NCBI RefSeq assembly: GCF_003438075.1 | Contig: NZ_QSTA01000001.1 | Coordinates: 558,001 to 622,000, forward strand | Source: Eubacterium sp. OM08-24 | GTDB lineage: Bacteria; Bacillota; Clostridia; Oscillospirales; Acutalibacteraceae | DNA: 64,000 bases | Direction: 5' to 3' | In this document: piece after piece, positions 8,463 through 17,567 of the stretch | How positions within the stretch are numbered: the stretch's first letter is position 1 | How the letters are laid out: every line of letters starts with the position of its first letter | Position numbers and translations under genes: made by a program | The notes under the pieces: generated by a model | What the model was told of the DNA's origin: nothing | Seen by the model: only the letters and a program-made list of their open reading frames with translations | Databases searched by the model: none

Positions 8463-8600
8463 TCAAAAGGTTGAATACAATTTGATATACTCAAGAAATT
8501 TTGCATTGATTTCATCTTCAAGTTTTTCAAATTCCTCGTCAATTCCGCCGTTAAAAATTACTTAATATGAATTTGCATTTCGTATTGTGAATGTAAACAT
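8463..8600 (-). pseudogene. Remnant of a small gene with an in-frame stop
   Basis: On the minus strand an ATG at 8600 opens 12 codons (MFTFTIRNANSY), a TAA, then 32 codons in the same frame (containing GGIDEEFEKLEDEINAKF) to a TGA at 8463. The second part has the composition of a real acidic helical protein. The family is not recognised. The rest of the 8325-8600 gap is AT-rich with nothing else supported. Confidence 0.4.
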
Positions 8601-8603
8601 AGC

Positions 8604-9260
8604 TTATCTAAATAATTCCATATCAGAATTATATAAATCCTCTCTTGTAATATCTGCGTAAAACTCCTCACCCGTTGCATTTTCCAATGATTTTATAACA
8701 AGGTTAGGGTTGGCGTTATCGGTACTGCCTGCCGAAAGTGTAATTTCAAGCTCGGTAAAGTCGGATTTCTCGGATAAAGAATATTCCTTAATGCTTTTTT
8801 TTAAATCAACGGTCTTGTATCCCGATTTCGACTTCTTTTCAAGCATAATTTCTTCGCTTTCCAAAAGCTCTTTCAGCGCAGTATAAACCTTATGCGAGTT
8901 TAATGCGTCGCTTGTGATTTTGATATTAAAGCTCGCAAATGCGATTTTGCCTGCTTTCATAATCGGCTCTGTAACGGCAAAAACTCTTATTCCCTGCGGC
9001 AGGCAGGCATTTAAGTTGTTTATTAATTCCTCATCAGAAATATCTTCTATTAATTTTATATCCATACACTCGTTTATTCCCCTAAAACCGAGTGAAAGCG
9101 GCAGTGGAAATGTAGCGAACGGGTGCGGATTAAATCCCTCTGTATGCCATATCGGCGCTTTGCTCTTATGCAATGCTCTTAACATACAGCGGTTTAAGTC
9201 AAGGTGCGATATATAACGGCACTCGTTATCCTTTTTAAACCAAACTCTTGCGTTTTTCAA
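8604..9260 (-). CDS. TIGR03936/DUF2344 protein, partner of the upstream radical SAM enzyme
   Basis: About 218 residues. A TTG start at 9260 is preferred because GGGGAGGG lies 8 bases before it; GTG codons at 9290 and 9269 are alternatives. The N-terminus has the family signature KKDNECRYISHLDLNRC and WHTEGFNPHP. In many clostridia this domain is fused to or follows a TIGR03960 radical SAM protein. Here it overlaps the end of that gene by 26 bases, so the two are translationally coupled. Function is unknown; the pair is usually near RNase G and ribosomal protein L21/L27 genes, which are absent here. Confidence 0.85.
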   Translation of the reverse strand: MKNARVWFKKDNECRYISHLDLNRCMLRALHKSKAPIWHTEGFNPHPFATFPLPLSLGFRGINECMDIKLIEDISDEELINNLNACLPQGIRVFAVTEPIMKAGKIAFASFNIKITSDALNSHKVYTALKELLESEEIMLEKKSKSGYKTVDLKKSIKEYSLSEKSDFTELEITLSAGSTDNANPNLVIKSLENATGEEFYADITREDLYNSDMELFR

Positions 9261-11091
9261 AGCACACACCCTCCCCGTATTTTGCTGCACCGCAGTTATT
9301 GCACTTTAGTCGGCAATGCGGTGTTGTTGTATTTTCATATGCTTTTTTACATTCTTTAATAAGGTATTCCTTTGTTACGCCGTAATCAAGATGATCCCAT
9401 GGGAATACTTCGTCAAAGGAGCGCTGACGGTTTGCATAGAAAGTCGGGTCTATGCCACATTCGTCAAAAATATCAAGCCATTTCTGCAAATCAAAGCAAT
9501 CGCCCCAGCCGTCAAAATGAAAGCCTTTTTCGCAGGCAAGCTCCATAGCTTTGCATAGCTTTCTGTCGCCACGAGCAAACACCGCCTCAAGATAGCTTGT
9601 GTCGGCATCGTGGTAATTGAACTGAATTTTACGGGTGGTAATGCTCTCTTTAATATGCTGTTGTTTTGCATGAAGGGTAGGAATTGTATCCTGTCCGTGC
9701 CACTGGAACGGCGTAAACGGCTTTGGCACAAAAGATGAGGCAGAAACCGTAACTCGCACGCTCTTGCCCTTTGGCTTTGTGGGGCAATGATAATAGGTAT
9801 CCACAACCGCCTGCCCGAGGTCGGCAATAGCCTTTACATCGTCCATAGTTTCTGTTGGCAAACCAATCATAAAGTACAGCTTTACGGTAGTCCAACCGCC
9901 TGCAAACGCTGTTGCGCAGGTCTGCATCAATTCATCGTGCTGAACATTTTTATTGATAACATCACGCATACGCTGACTGCCTGCCTCAGGAGCAAAGGTA
10001 AGTCCGCTCTTGCGCACTGTTTTTATCTTATTCATAATGTCATCGGTAAAGCCGTCTACACGCAATGACGGCAGAGATATGCTGACTTTTTCGTCTTTGC
10101 TCCACTCGTTCAGCTTAGTAAGCAACGGCACTATTTGTGTATAGTCGCTTGAGCTGAGCGAAGAAAGCGACACCTCGTCATAGCCTGTATTATCGCACAA
10201 GGCTCGGCACTGCTTATTGATGACTTCGGGCGATTTCTCTCGTACAGGGCGGTAGATAAAGCCTGCCTGACAGAATCGACAGCCACGAATACAGCCACGA
10301 AAAATCTCCTGCACCGCTCTGTCGTGCACAATTTCCACAAGAGGAACTACGAAATTGTTGGGATAGTAGCTTTCGTCCATTTTTTTCATAAGGCGCTTAT
10401 GCACCACAGCAGGCGCACCACACTTTGGAATGTACTGCTTGATTGTGCCGTCCTCGTTGTACTGCACATCATAGAGTGACGGAACATACACACCCTCAAT
10501 CTGAGCGCACTCAATCAAAAACTCTTCTCTTGATTTGCCCTCATCTCTGCACTTTCTGTAAAGCTCCATAACCTCAAGGTCTACCTCTTCACCCTCGCCG
10601 ATAAAGAAAAGGTCGATAAAATCAGCGATAGGCTCAGGGTTACAGGCACATGGACCGCCTGCAACAACAATCTGCTTTAGACCTTTTCGGTCGGATGAAT
10701 TAATCGGCACACCCGAAAGTTTGAGCATATTGAGCACATTTGTAAAGCTAAGCTCGTACTGCAAGGTAAAGCCAATAAAATCAAATTCAGATACGGGATC
10801 TCCGCTTTCGAGTGCATAAAGCGAAATATTGTTTTTAATCATTTCCTCTTCCATATCAATCCAGGGCGCAAAAACTCGCTCGCACCAAATGTACGGAATT
10901 GAATTAAAAAGGCTGTAAAGGATTTTCATACCGAGATGTGACATTCCCACTTCGTAGGTATCAGGAAAGCAGAAAGCAAACCTCACATCAACATCTTTTT
11001 TATTTTTTACGACTGCGTTAAGCTCTCCGCCAACATATCTGCCCGGCTTTTGAACCTTTAGCAAAAGTTTTTCTACTTCCTTGCTGACCAT
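9235..11091 (-). CDS. TIGR03960-family B12-binding-type radical SAM protein
   Basis: 618 residues, starting after GGAGG (7 bases). The N-terminal half holds a cobalamin-binding-like region (FCFPDTYEVGMSHLG), then FRGCIRGCRFCQAG around residues 265-280 carries the CxxxCxxC iron-sulfur motif. A cysteine-rich C-terminus (CRLKCNNCGAAKYG) may hold another metal. Reaction unknown. Neighbours are the M50 protease upstream (gap 13 bases) and the DUF2344 partner overlapping downstream, the standard clostridial order. Confidence 0.9.
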   Translation of the reverse strand: MVSKEVEKLLLKVQKPGRYVGGELNAVVKNKKDVDVRFAFCFPDTYEVGMSHLGMKILYSLFNSIPYIWCERVFAPWIDMEEEMIKNNISLYALESGDPVSEFDFIGFTLQYELSFTNVLNMLKLSGVPINSSDRKGLKQIVVAGGPCACNPEPIADFIDLFFIGEGEEVDLEVMELYRKCRDEGKSREEFLIECAQIEGVYVPSLYDVQYNEDGTIKQYIPKCGAPAVVHKRLMKKMDESYYPNNFVVPLVEIVHDRAVQEIFRGCIRGCRFCQAGFIYRPVREKSPEVINKQCRALCDNTGYDEVSLSSLSSSDYTQIVPLLTKLNEWSKDEKVSISLPSLRVDGFTDDIMNKIKTVRKSGLTFAPEAGSQRMRDVINKNVQHDELMQTCATAFAGGWTTVKLYFMIGLPTETMDDVKAIADLGQAVVDTYYHCPTKPKGKSVRVTVSASSFVPKPFTPFQWHGQDTIPTLHAKQQHIKESITTRKIQFNYHDADTSYLEAVFARGDRKLCKAMELACEKGFHFDGWGDCFDLQKWLDIFDECGIDPTFYANRQRSFDEVFPWDHLDYGVTKEYLIKECKKAYENTTTPHCRLKCNNCGAAKYGEGVCFEKRKSLV

Positions 11092-11104
11092 TGTATTACC
11101 TCCG

Positions 11105-11713
11105 TCAGAAATACCTGTTATTTTTTAAAATTAATGAAAGTATAATATAACCGCATACAAACAACAGCGAAAAATTATAATCGGAATTAAACAGAATTAT
11201 AAAACCCAGCACTGCTATTGGAAATAGTGCGATAAAAGTTACAATATTTACTGTCTTTTCAGCCGTAGTGCTTGAAAACCTGCGGCTCAGCAAAATATAC
11301 AACAGCTGCCCTCCGTCAAATGACATAACGGGGAGCAGATTTAAAAGGCATAATGATAAATTTACATAAGCAAATTTCATTAAATCTATTCCGCTATATA
11401 AGTATAGCAGAAAAATTATAATAAAACAAACAAAATTCGCAAAAGGGCCGAAAAATACTATTAAAAAATTCTGTAAATCACTTCTTTGCTGTCGGCACTC
11501 GTCATTTATTGCAATTTCAAATAAAGAAATGCTGATTTTGGTTGGTTTGCTCCCGAAAATCAGCATCATAGCCAAATGCCCCGATTCGTGAATTACAACG
11601 GCAAAACAGCACATTACAAAATCGCTGAATATATCAAGAATAATGCAAGCCGCAATAAGACAAAGCAAGGTGTAGGAAATACAGAATTTGATATTAAGTA
11701 TTTTAAATTTCAT
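11105..11713 (-). CDS. Site-2 protease, M50 family, SpoIVFB-like
   Basis: About 202 residues and five to six hydrophobic segments. HESGH (about 48-52) is the zinc-binding HExxH motif and SFDGGQ in the later hydrophobic part is the third-ligand motif of intramembrane metalloproteases. The ATG at 11713 is chosen because it overlaps the end of the upstream gene by 11 bases; the earlier ATG lies deeper in that gene. The position just upstream of TIGR03960-DUF2344 matches the clostridial spoIVFB locus, so a role in sporulation sigma-factor processing is likely. A housekeeping site-2 protease cannot be excluded. Confidence 0.82.
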   Translation of the reverse strand: MKFKILNIKFCISYTLLCLIAACIILDIFSDFVMCCFAVVIHESGHLAMMLIFGSKPTKISISLFEIAINDECRQQRSDLQNFLIVFFGPFANFVCFIIIFLLYLYSGIDLMKFAYVNLSLCLLNLLPVMSFDGGQLLYILLSRRFSSTTAEKTVNIVTFIALFPIAVLGFIILFNSDYNFSLLFVCGYIILSLILKNNRYF

Positions 11714-12059
11714 CGTCAGTCGCAGTGCCGAAAATTTCGGATAACTTGTAATCATCCGGAATATCTTTTGCTATAATCGACTTGTTAAGCTCACCGTAGT
11801 ACCACTGACGAGTATCGGCATAAAAATCTCCGCCGATTGTTTTTATTATAACTGCTGCCAAAGCGATTAACAGGCAAATTATCAGCTGAGCTGTAATGAG
11901 CACCTGTGAATTGTGCGATTTTTTTCGTTTTTTAGGCACAGCCTCCATTGTGCCATCACTTTCTGTTTCTGTATTGGCAGGAACGGAATATTCGGGGCAA
12001 GACGCACTCTGCCAACCGTCATCGTATGTAATTTCGTTTGTAAAATTTTCTTCTGTCAA
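11703..12059 (-). CDS. Small bitopic membrane protein preceding the M50 protease
   Basis: 118 residues from a TTG at 12059 (AGGTGG, 5 bases before); a GTG at 12068 lies in the ribosome site. An acidic, Thr/Glu-rich N-terminus is followed by KKRKKS, one transmembrane segment (about 52-73) and an exterior tail. It overlaps the M50 gene by 11 bases. In Bacillus the gene before spoIVFB is spoIVFA, a bitopic regulator; this protein has that position and topology but not the M23-like domain. Its ribosome site is inside a strong hairpin. Confidence 0.7.
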   Translation of the reverse strand: MTEENFTNEITYDDGWQSASCPEYSVPANTETESDGTMEAVPKKRKKSHNSQVLITAQLIICLLIALAAVIIKTIGGDFYADTRQWYYGELNKSIIAKDIPDDYKLSEIFGTATDDEI

Positions 12060-12064
12060 AACAA

Positions 12065-12096
12065 CCACCTCAATGCAAATATATGCACTGAGGTGG
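12065..12096 (-). promoter_or_regulatory. 13-bp hairpin covering the ribosome site of the bitopic protein gene
   Basis: 12065-12077 pairs with 12084-12096 (one G-U on the minus strand, loop of 6). The 3' arm contains GAGGTGG, the ribosome site of the TTG start at 12059. It lies just after the MATE stop codon and is followed by GTTGTTTTG, so it could be a terminator of the MATE gene, a translational switch, or both. Confidence 0.6.
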
Positions 12097-12102
12097 ACAA
12101 AA

Positions 12103-13455
12103 TTAACCTAACTTTTTAAAATCGCCTTTTACAAGGTTTATAAAGAAACCAATCGCAATTGCAAGCGAGAAAATCTCGGCAATCGGAAAAGCATACCATA
12201 CAGTGTCAAGTCCCCAAATTTTTGAGAATATAAAAGCAATCGGCAAAATGAGAACGAGCTGACGGGCAAAAGACATAATAAGACTTCTGATACCCTTTCC
12301 GACAGCCTGAAACAATGTGGTAAAGATAATGCCGGCTGCAGCAGGAATAAAGCAAAGGCTTATAATTCTGAATGCCGGAACACCAATCTTCATAAGCTCA
12401 TCTGTACCGCCGAACATTGAAATAAGCTGCTCCGGAATTGCCCACATTGCAATAGTTCCCAAGGTCATAATAATTACGCCGATAATAATACCACGCTTGA
12501 GTGCGGAATATACTCGCTTGCGGTTTCTTGCACCGTAGTTGTAACCGATAATCGGCATAACACCCTGATTAAGACCAAAGCAAGGCATAAATACAAAGCT
12601 CTGTAATTTATAGTATACACCAAGCACTGTTACTGATGCCTCGGATGATGCGAGAATACCGTTTAATCCGACAATCATAATCGAACCGATTGACTGCATA
12701 ATAATAGACGGGAAACCAACGGCATAAATATTCTTAATGGTCTGCATACTGAATTTAAAATTTTTAAATGTAATTTTTATCATATGAGATTTTAAGAAAA
12801 TTATAAGCAAGGCAAAAATCATACTGCAAAACTGTCCGAATACGGTAGCTATTGCTGCACCCATTACACCAAGTTCAGGGAACGGGCCTACACCGAAAAT
12901 CAAAAGCGGGTCAAAAATAATATTGATTACGGCACCTGTAAGCTGAAACAACATTGGAAAAATCATATCGCCCGTAGCCTGCAATGTTTTTTCGATTGTA
13001 ACTTCTATAATTGCAAAGAGCGAAAAGCAAAGAACTACTGTAAGGTATTGTGTGCCGTACTCAATAATATTTTCATTTGTTGTGTAAAGCATCATAAACG
13101 GTCTTGAAATCACGAGTCCGAGAATGAGAAATATTACATAGCTGAGTAAGCTGAGGAGCATACCATGAGTTGCAACCTCATTTGCCTCTTCAAAATTCTT
13201 TTCGCCAAGTCGTCTTGATACAAGCGAGTTAATGCCAACGCCTGTACCGACAGCTACGGCAATCAGCAACATTTGCAAGGGGTAAGCAAGAGAAGTTGCG
13301 TTAAGTCCCTCCTGGCTGTACTGACCGATAAAGATACTGTCTACTACATTATACATTGCCATAATTGTCATTGAAAAAATCGCCGGCAACGACATTGTAA
13401 GAATAAGTTTTGTCATAGGCATAGTGCCCATTTTGTTTTCTTTTACATTTTCCAT
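12103..13455 (-). CDS. MATE-family efflux transporter
   Basis: 450 residues with about 12 hydrophobic segments and family segments MSLPAIFSM, SRRLGEKNFEEA, LQATGDMIFPMLFQL and NYGARN. MATE proteins export drugs or metabolites in exchange for sodium or protons across the cytoplasmic membrane. It lies 24 bases after the VanZ-like gene and probably shares its promoter. Substrate cannot be told from sequence. Confidence 0.93.
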   Translation of the reverse strand: MENVKENKMGTMPMTKLILTMSLPAIFSMTIMAMYNVVDSIFIGQYSQEGLNATSLAYPLQMLLIAVAVGTGVGINSLVSRRLGEKNFEEANEVATHGMLLSLLSYVIFLILGLVISRPFMMLYTTNENIIEYGTQYLTVVLCFSLFAIIEVTIEKTLQATGDMIFPMLFQLTGAVINIIFDPLLIFGVGPFPELGVMGAAIATVFGQFCSMIFALLIIFLKSHMIKITFKNFKFSMQTIKNIYAVGFPSIIMQSIGSIMIVGLNGILASSEASVTVLGVYYKLQSFVFMPCFGLNQGVMPIIGYNYGARNRKRVYSALKRGIIIGVIIMTLGTIAMWAIPEQLISMFGGTDELMKIGVPAFRIISLCFIPAAAGIIFTTLFQAVGKGIRSLIMSFARQLVLILPIAFIFSKIWGLDTVWYAFPIAEIFSLAIAIGFFINLVKGDFKKLG

Positions 13456-13479
13456 TCGTTATTCATATCCTTTCTCTTT

Positions 13480-13965
13480 TTAATTCGTTATTTTTATTTT
13501 AGAAACAAAATGCTTTTTATAAATCATAAACACTGCAAGCATAATGAGCGAACCGAAGAGTACACCCGAAAAATCAAGCAGCACATCGGTAATCATTCCT
13601 GCCCTGCCCTCAACATTGAGCTGTATTGTTTCGTCACATACAGCTGTGGCAAGTCCACAAAACATTACATTAATATAGTATTTGTATGGTTTTAGTTTAT
13701 CAAATGCAAATGCGCACGACATAAGCATTGCGCCTATTGCGGTGTATTCGCTGAAATGCGCAGCTTTTCTTACTATATGGTCTGTAAGGTCGGGAGTGAA
13801 TCCGATAAAGGATAAAAATTTTTCCAAAAACTCAAGAACATTTCCGCTCTCCTCCTCCGAAATATCGGCAGGCATTGAAGAGTGAATAAAGGCAAATGCC
13901 ACAAGTGCAAGTGTGATTATTATTAAAATTGCTTTTACTTTTTTACTGCAACTGTAAGTATCCAT
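13480..13965 (-). CDS. VanZ-family membrane protein
   Basis: 161 residues with four hydrophobic segments and the VanZ signature VRKAAHFSEYTAIG and DETIQLNVEGRAGMITDVLLDFSG. A GAGGTGA ribosome site precedes the ATG. VanZ relatives give low-level teicoplanin or lipopeptide tolerance or act in envelope physiology; the function here is unknown. It is first in a minus-strand operon with MATE behind a consensus promoter. Confidence 0.9.
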   Translation of the reverse strand: MDTYSCSKKVKAILIIITLALVAFAFIHSSMPADISEEESGNVLEFLEKFLSFIGFTPDLTDHIVRKAAHFSEYTAIGAMLMSCAFAFDKLKPYKYYINVMFCGLATAVCDETIQLNVEGRAGMITDVLLDFSGVLFGSLIMLAVFMIYKKHFVSKIKITN

Positions 13966-13983
13966 TTTTAGTCACCTCGTATT

Positions 13984-14012
13984 ATTTTACACAAATCTAC
14001 ATAATATGTCAA
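13984..14012 (-). promoter_or_regulatory. Promoter for the VanZ-MATE operon
   Basis: TTGACA (14007-14012) and TAAAAT (13984-13989) are 17 bases apart on the minus strand, 18 bases upstream of the VanZ start. Confidence 0.7.
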
Positions 14013-14094
14013 TCGGCTTATTAAGGAAATGAGATATTTTAAATGTGTGTTAAAAAATCAAGGAAAAGACGGTGTTTTTTAGATAAAAAACAAA

Positions 14095-14123
14095 TTGCAA
14101 TATATATGTATTTCTGTTATACT
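14095..14123 (+). promoter_or_regulatory. Promoter for the COG2426 gene
   Basis: TTGCAA (14095-14100) and TATACT (14118-14123) with a 17-base spacer, 35 bases upstream of the coding start. Confidence 0.65.
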
Positions 14124-14158
14124 GTTAAATAGCTTTTTAAATTGAAAGGGGTATTGTT

Positions 14159-14641
14159 TTGTTAAACTATATCTTAGTGTTTTTGATTTCTATGGTTCCT
14201 CTCATTGAACTCAGAGGAGCTGTTCCGTTTGGTGTGGGAATGCAGCTTGATTTGTTTTGGGTGTATGTCCTCGCAATTTTAGGTAATATGCTCCCTGTAC
14301 CTTTTATATACTTTTTCGCAAGAAAGGTACTTGTTTGGGGCAGTGATAAAAAATTCATAGGCAAATTCTTTAAATTCTGCCTTGAAAAGGGCGAAAAGGG
14401 CGGCAAAAAATTGCAGGCAAAGGCAGGCAAAGGCTTATTCTTCGCTTTGCTCTTGTTTGTAGGCATTCCACTTCCCGGTACAGGTGCATGGACGGGTACA
14501 CTTGCCGCAAGTATGCTTGATATGGACTTTAAGTCAAGCGTTATAGCTGTTATGCTCGGCGTAATACTTGCAGGTATAATTATGGGACTCGCAAGTATGG
14601 GACTTTTTGGCGGACTGAGCGCTATATTTGCTCCAAAATAA
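14159..14641 (+). CDS. COG2426 small multidrug-export-type membrane protein
   Basis: 160 residues from a TTG start (AAAGGGG, 7 bases before). Family features are SMVPLIELRGAVPFG at the N-terminus and GIPLPGTGAWTG in the middle, with four to five hydrophobic segments and a cytoplasmic lysine/glycine-rich loop. The family is often labelled small multidrug export protein, but activity is poorly documented. It is monocistronic, closed by a strong terminator. Confidence 0.88.
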   Translation: MLNYILVFLISMVPLIELRGAVPFGVGMQLDLFWVYVLAILGNMLPVPFIYFFARKVLVWGSDKKFIGKFFKFCLEKGEKGGKKLQAKAGKGLFFALLLFVGIPLPGTGAWTGTLAASMLDMDFKSSVIAVMLGVILAGIIMGLASMGLFGGLSAIFAPK

Positions 14642-14650
14642 AAATCTTAC

Positions 14651-14676
14651 GGGCAGCAAAAGCTGCCCTATTTTTT
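14651..14676 (+). terminator. Terminator after the COG2426 gene
   Basis: A 7-bp GC-rich stem (14651-14657 with 14662-14668), AAAA loop, then TATTTTTT. The next gene starts within four bases of the T-tract, so read-through could couple them. Confidence 0.85.
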
Positions 14677-14679
14677 AGG

Positions 14680-15906
14680 ATGATAACTTTGACAAATACA
14701 ATTTACGATGTAATTATTGTCGGCGCAGGCGCAAGCGGACTTGCAGCGGCAATTTCGGCAAAAAGGAAAAACAAAGATTTAAAAATCGCAATACTTGAGG
14801 CTCAGAAAAAAGCGGGTAAAAAAATTCTCGTTACAGGCAACGGCAGATGTAATCTTACAAATACAAATGTAAATAAAGATTTTTACCATGGCAGTTTTGA
14901 TGTTGCCCCTGTTCTTAAACGATATTCAGCTAATAAGCTAATGGCATATTTCTCTGCACTCGGTCTTGTTTGCGATACAGAATCAAACGGGCTTGTGTAT
15001 CCTCACTCAAGACAAGCAAGCGCTGTACTTGATGTGTTGTTAATGGAAATTAAAAGGCTCAATATTGAAATAATTTGCGAATGTAAAGTTGAACTTATCC
15101 GCAAAAAGAGCGGCACTTTTACTATAAAAACCAACAACGGCAACTATGTTTCTAAAAAGATTGTTATATCTTGCGGTGGCAAGGCGTTTCCAAGTGCAGG
15201 CGGTACAGGGCTCGGACTTGATGTAATTAAAAATCTCGGTCATAAAATCGCACCCGTTTCTCCTGCCCTCTGCCCCATTCAGGTTAATAGCTGTTGTATA
15301 AAAAGCCTTAAAGGAATACGAGCAAAAGCAGAGGTCACTCTTTTTGACGGCAGCAAAGCCGTAAAATCAGAGGTCGGCGAGGTTCAGTTTACCGACAGCG
15401 CACTTTCGGGAATTTGCGTGTTTAATCTTACCACCCTATTGCCAAAAGTGAAAAGCCCTCTTATTTCAGTTAATCTTGCAAAAGATTATTCCTATATAGA
15501 ATTATTAAATCTACTTAACGATAGAAAAAAGCTGTTTGCAAATGAGCCGATAGAAAATTACTTTACAGGTCTGTTCCATAAAAATATTGGAATTGCCCTT
15601 TTGAAAAGCGTTACCGATAAGCCAATGACTGAAATATGCAAAAGGCTCAGCGATAAAGAAATAAGAGCGCTTGCAAATATTATACAAAATTGGAAATTTG
15701 AATGTAAACAATGCAAAGATTTTTCAAAAGCTCAGGTAATGCTCGGAGGAGTAAACGGCAGTGAAGTAAACAACTATACATTTGAAAGCAAAATTGTAAA
15801 AAATCTATTCATCTGCGGCGAGGCACTTGATATATGCGGTGACTGCGGTGGATTTAATCTGCATTTTGCTTTTGCGAGCGGAATTATAACAGGAGAAAAT
15901 TTATGA
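14680..15906 (+). CDS. FAD-dependent oxidoreductase of the HI0933/BaiN family
   Basis: 408 residues. An N-terminal Rossmann motif VGAGASGLAAA binds FAD, followed by GKKILVTGNGRCNLTN, typical of this flavoprotein family; the C-terminus has the second FAD segment LFICGEALDICGDCGGFNLHFAFASG. AGGA lies at the ATG itself, so a TTG three codons on (14689) is an equally good start. Substrate unknown: BaiN-type members reduce bile-acid intermediates in some gut clostridia, but most family members are uncharacterised. The last four bases overlap the next gene. Confidence 0.9.
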   Translation: MITLTNTIYDVIIVGAGASGLAAAISAKRKNKDLKIAILEAQKKAGKKILVTGNGRCNLTNTNVNKDFYHGSFDVAPVLKRYSANKLMAYFSALGLVCDTESNGLVYPHSRQASAVLDVLLMEIKRLNIEIICECKVELIRKKSGTFTIKTNNGNYVSKKIVISCGGKAFPSAGGTGLGLDVIKNLGHKIAPVSPALCPIQVNSCCIKSLKGIRAKAEVTLFDGSKAVKSEVGEVQFTDSALSGICVFNLTTLLPKVKSPLISVNLAKDYSYIELLNLLNDRKKLFANEPIENYFTGLFHKNIGIALLKSVTDKPMTEICKRLSDKEIRALANIIQNWKFECKQCKDFSKAQVMLGGVNGSEVNNYTFESKIVKNLFICGEALDICGDCGGFNLHFAFASGIITGENL

Positions 15907-17495
15907 TAAGAATAAATAACATACACTTGCCACTTGACTACACAAGTGAAACCGTTTTAAATAAGGCGGCTAAATCAATTAATGTTGATAAAAAGTTTTT
16001 TAAGAGCTGCACAATTTTCAAACGCTCGGTTGACGCCAGAAAAAAGGACAATATATTTTTTCTTGCCACTGTTGAGGCAGAACTGATTATAAATGAAGAG
16101 AAAATCTGCAAAAAATTCAAGAATGCTGAAATTACAGAAAAATACGAATATAATGTAAATGACTTTAAAGGTACAGTAAGTCCTGTTGTTGTGGGCGCTG
16201 GCCCTGCGGGCCTTTTTGCGGCGCTCATTCTTGCGCAGAGCGGTGCTAATCCTATTCTTGTGGAGAGAGGCAGAGATGTTGACTCACGAACCGAAGATGT
16301 GCATAACTTTTGGAAAAGCGGTGTTCTTGACACAACAAGCAATGTGCAGTTTGGCGAGGGCGGCGCAGGTACTTTTTCAGACGGCAAGCTCACAACGGGC
16401 ACAAAGGATACCCGTCAGCGCAAGGTGCTTATTGAATTTGTAAAGCATGGCTCTCCCGAAGAAATACTTTATAATGCAAAGCCCCACATCGGCACTGATA
16501 AATTAAGACCTACTGTAAAAAGCATACGAAATGAAATTATCCGACTTGGCGGAAAGGTAATGTTTGAAACAAAACTTGTAGGTTTTACAGAAAAAAATAA
16601 TGTAATTACAGGTGCGCAGGTTGAGCATAACGGCACTGCCGAGGTAATAGAAACAAACGCAATTATTCTTGCTATCGGTCACAGCGCAAGAGATACTTTT
16701 GAAATGCTAAGCGAGAAAGCTATTCCTATTGAGGCGAAGGCTTTTTCGGTAGGTGCAAGAATTGAGCACCATAGAGAAATGATTGATAAATCACAATACG
16801 GAAAATTTGCAGGCAACAAGTCGCTCGGCGCAGCAAACTATAAAACGAATGTTCACCTTGACAACGGCAGAGGTGTTTATACATTTTGTATGTGTCCGGG
16901 CGGAAAGGTAGTAAATGCCTCGAGTGAGGAAAACCGCCTTTGCACAAACGGTATGAGCGAGTTTGCAAGAAATGAAGAAAATTCAAATGCCGCTTTACTT
17001 GTAGGAGTTACTCCTGCCGATTTTTCTTCCGACAGTCCGCTGGCAGGAATGTACTTTCAGCGAGAGCTTGAAAGCAAGGCTTTTGTGGCAGGCGGAGAAA
17101 ATTACAACGCACCTGTTCAGAGAGTGTGTGACTTTCTTGACAATAATGCAAGCACCAAAATCGGTGATGTTAAGCCGACTATCGGCCCTAATTTTACCCC
17201 AACAAGCCTTGACAACTGCTTGCCGAATTTTATTACTAATTCTATGCGACAGGCGATTATTCAAATGGATAAAAAACTGCATGGCTTTGCTTACGGTGAC
17301 GCAATACTTACAGGTGTAGAAACACGCAGTTCTTCCCCAATCAGAATTATGAGAAATAAAGATTTGCAAAGCGTAGCGATTGCAGGACTTTACCCTTGCG
17401 GTGAGGGCGCAGGATACGCAGGCGGTATTATTTCAGCCGCAGTAGACGGAATTAAGTGTGCCGAAAAAATTATAGAAAATTCTGTATCAGAATAA
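15903..17495 (+). CDS. COG2509-type FAD-dependent dehydrogenase
   Basis: 530 residues, overlapping the preceding gene as ATGA. An N-terminal domain of about 95 residues is followed by the dinucleotide motif VGAGPAGLFAA (about 99-109), a GEGGAGTFSDGKL segment and a C-terminal AGLYPCGEGAGYAGGI FAD motif. This architecture is the conserved, uncharacterised COG2509 group. Transcribed with the BaiN-like flavoprotein, so the two may act together. Ends at a shared bidirectional terminator. Confidence 0.9.
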   Translation: MIRINNIHLPLDYTSETVLNKAAKSINVDKKFFKSCTIFKRSVDARKKDNIFFLATVEAELIINEEKICKKFKNAEITEKYEYNVNDFKGTVSPVVVGAGPAGLFAALILAQSGANPILVERGRDVDSRTEDVHNFWKSGVLDTTSNVQFGEGGAGTFSDGKLTTGTKDTRQRKVLIEFVKHGSPEEILYNAKPHIGTDKLRPTVKSIRNEIIRLGGKVMFETKLVGFTEKNNVITGAQVEHNGTAEVIETNAIILAIGHSARDTFEMLSEKAIPIEAKAFSVGARIEHHREMIDKSQYGKFAGNKSLGAANYKTNVHLDNGRGVYTFCMCPGGKVVNASSEENRLCTNGMSEFARNEENSNAALLVGVTPADFSSDSPLAGMYFQRELESKAFVAGGENYNAPVQRVCDFLDNNASTKIGDVKPTIGPNFTPTSLDNCLPNFITNSMRQAIIQMDKKLHGFAYGDAILTGVETRSSSPIRIMRNKDLQSVAIAGLYPCGEGAGYAGGIISAAVDGIKCAEKIIENSVSE

Positions 17496-17510
17496 AAACA
17501 AAATTACAGC

Positions 17511-17550
17511 AAGCAAAAAGTGCAGTTCATACGAGCTGCACTTTTTGCTT
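17511..17550. terminator. Bidirectional terminator between convergent genes
   Basis: A perfect 15-bp stem (17511-17525 with 17536-17550) with A and T runs at both ends serves the oxidoreductase operon on the plus strand and the LRR-dockerin gene on the minus strand. Confidence 0.9.
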
Positions 17551-17567
17551 GTAAGATATTTGAAATT

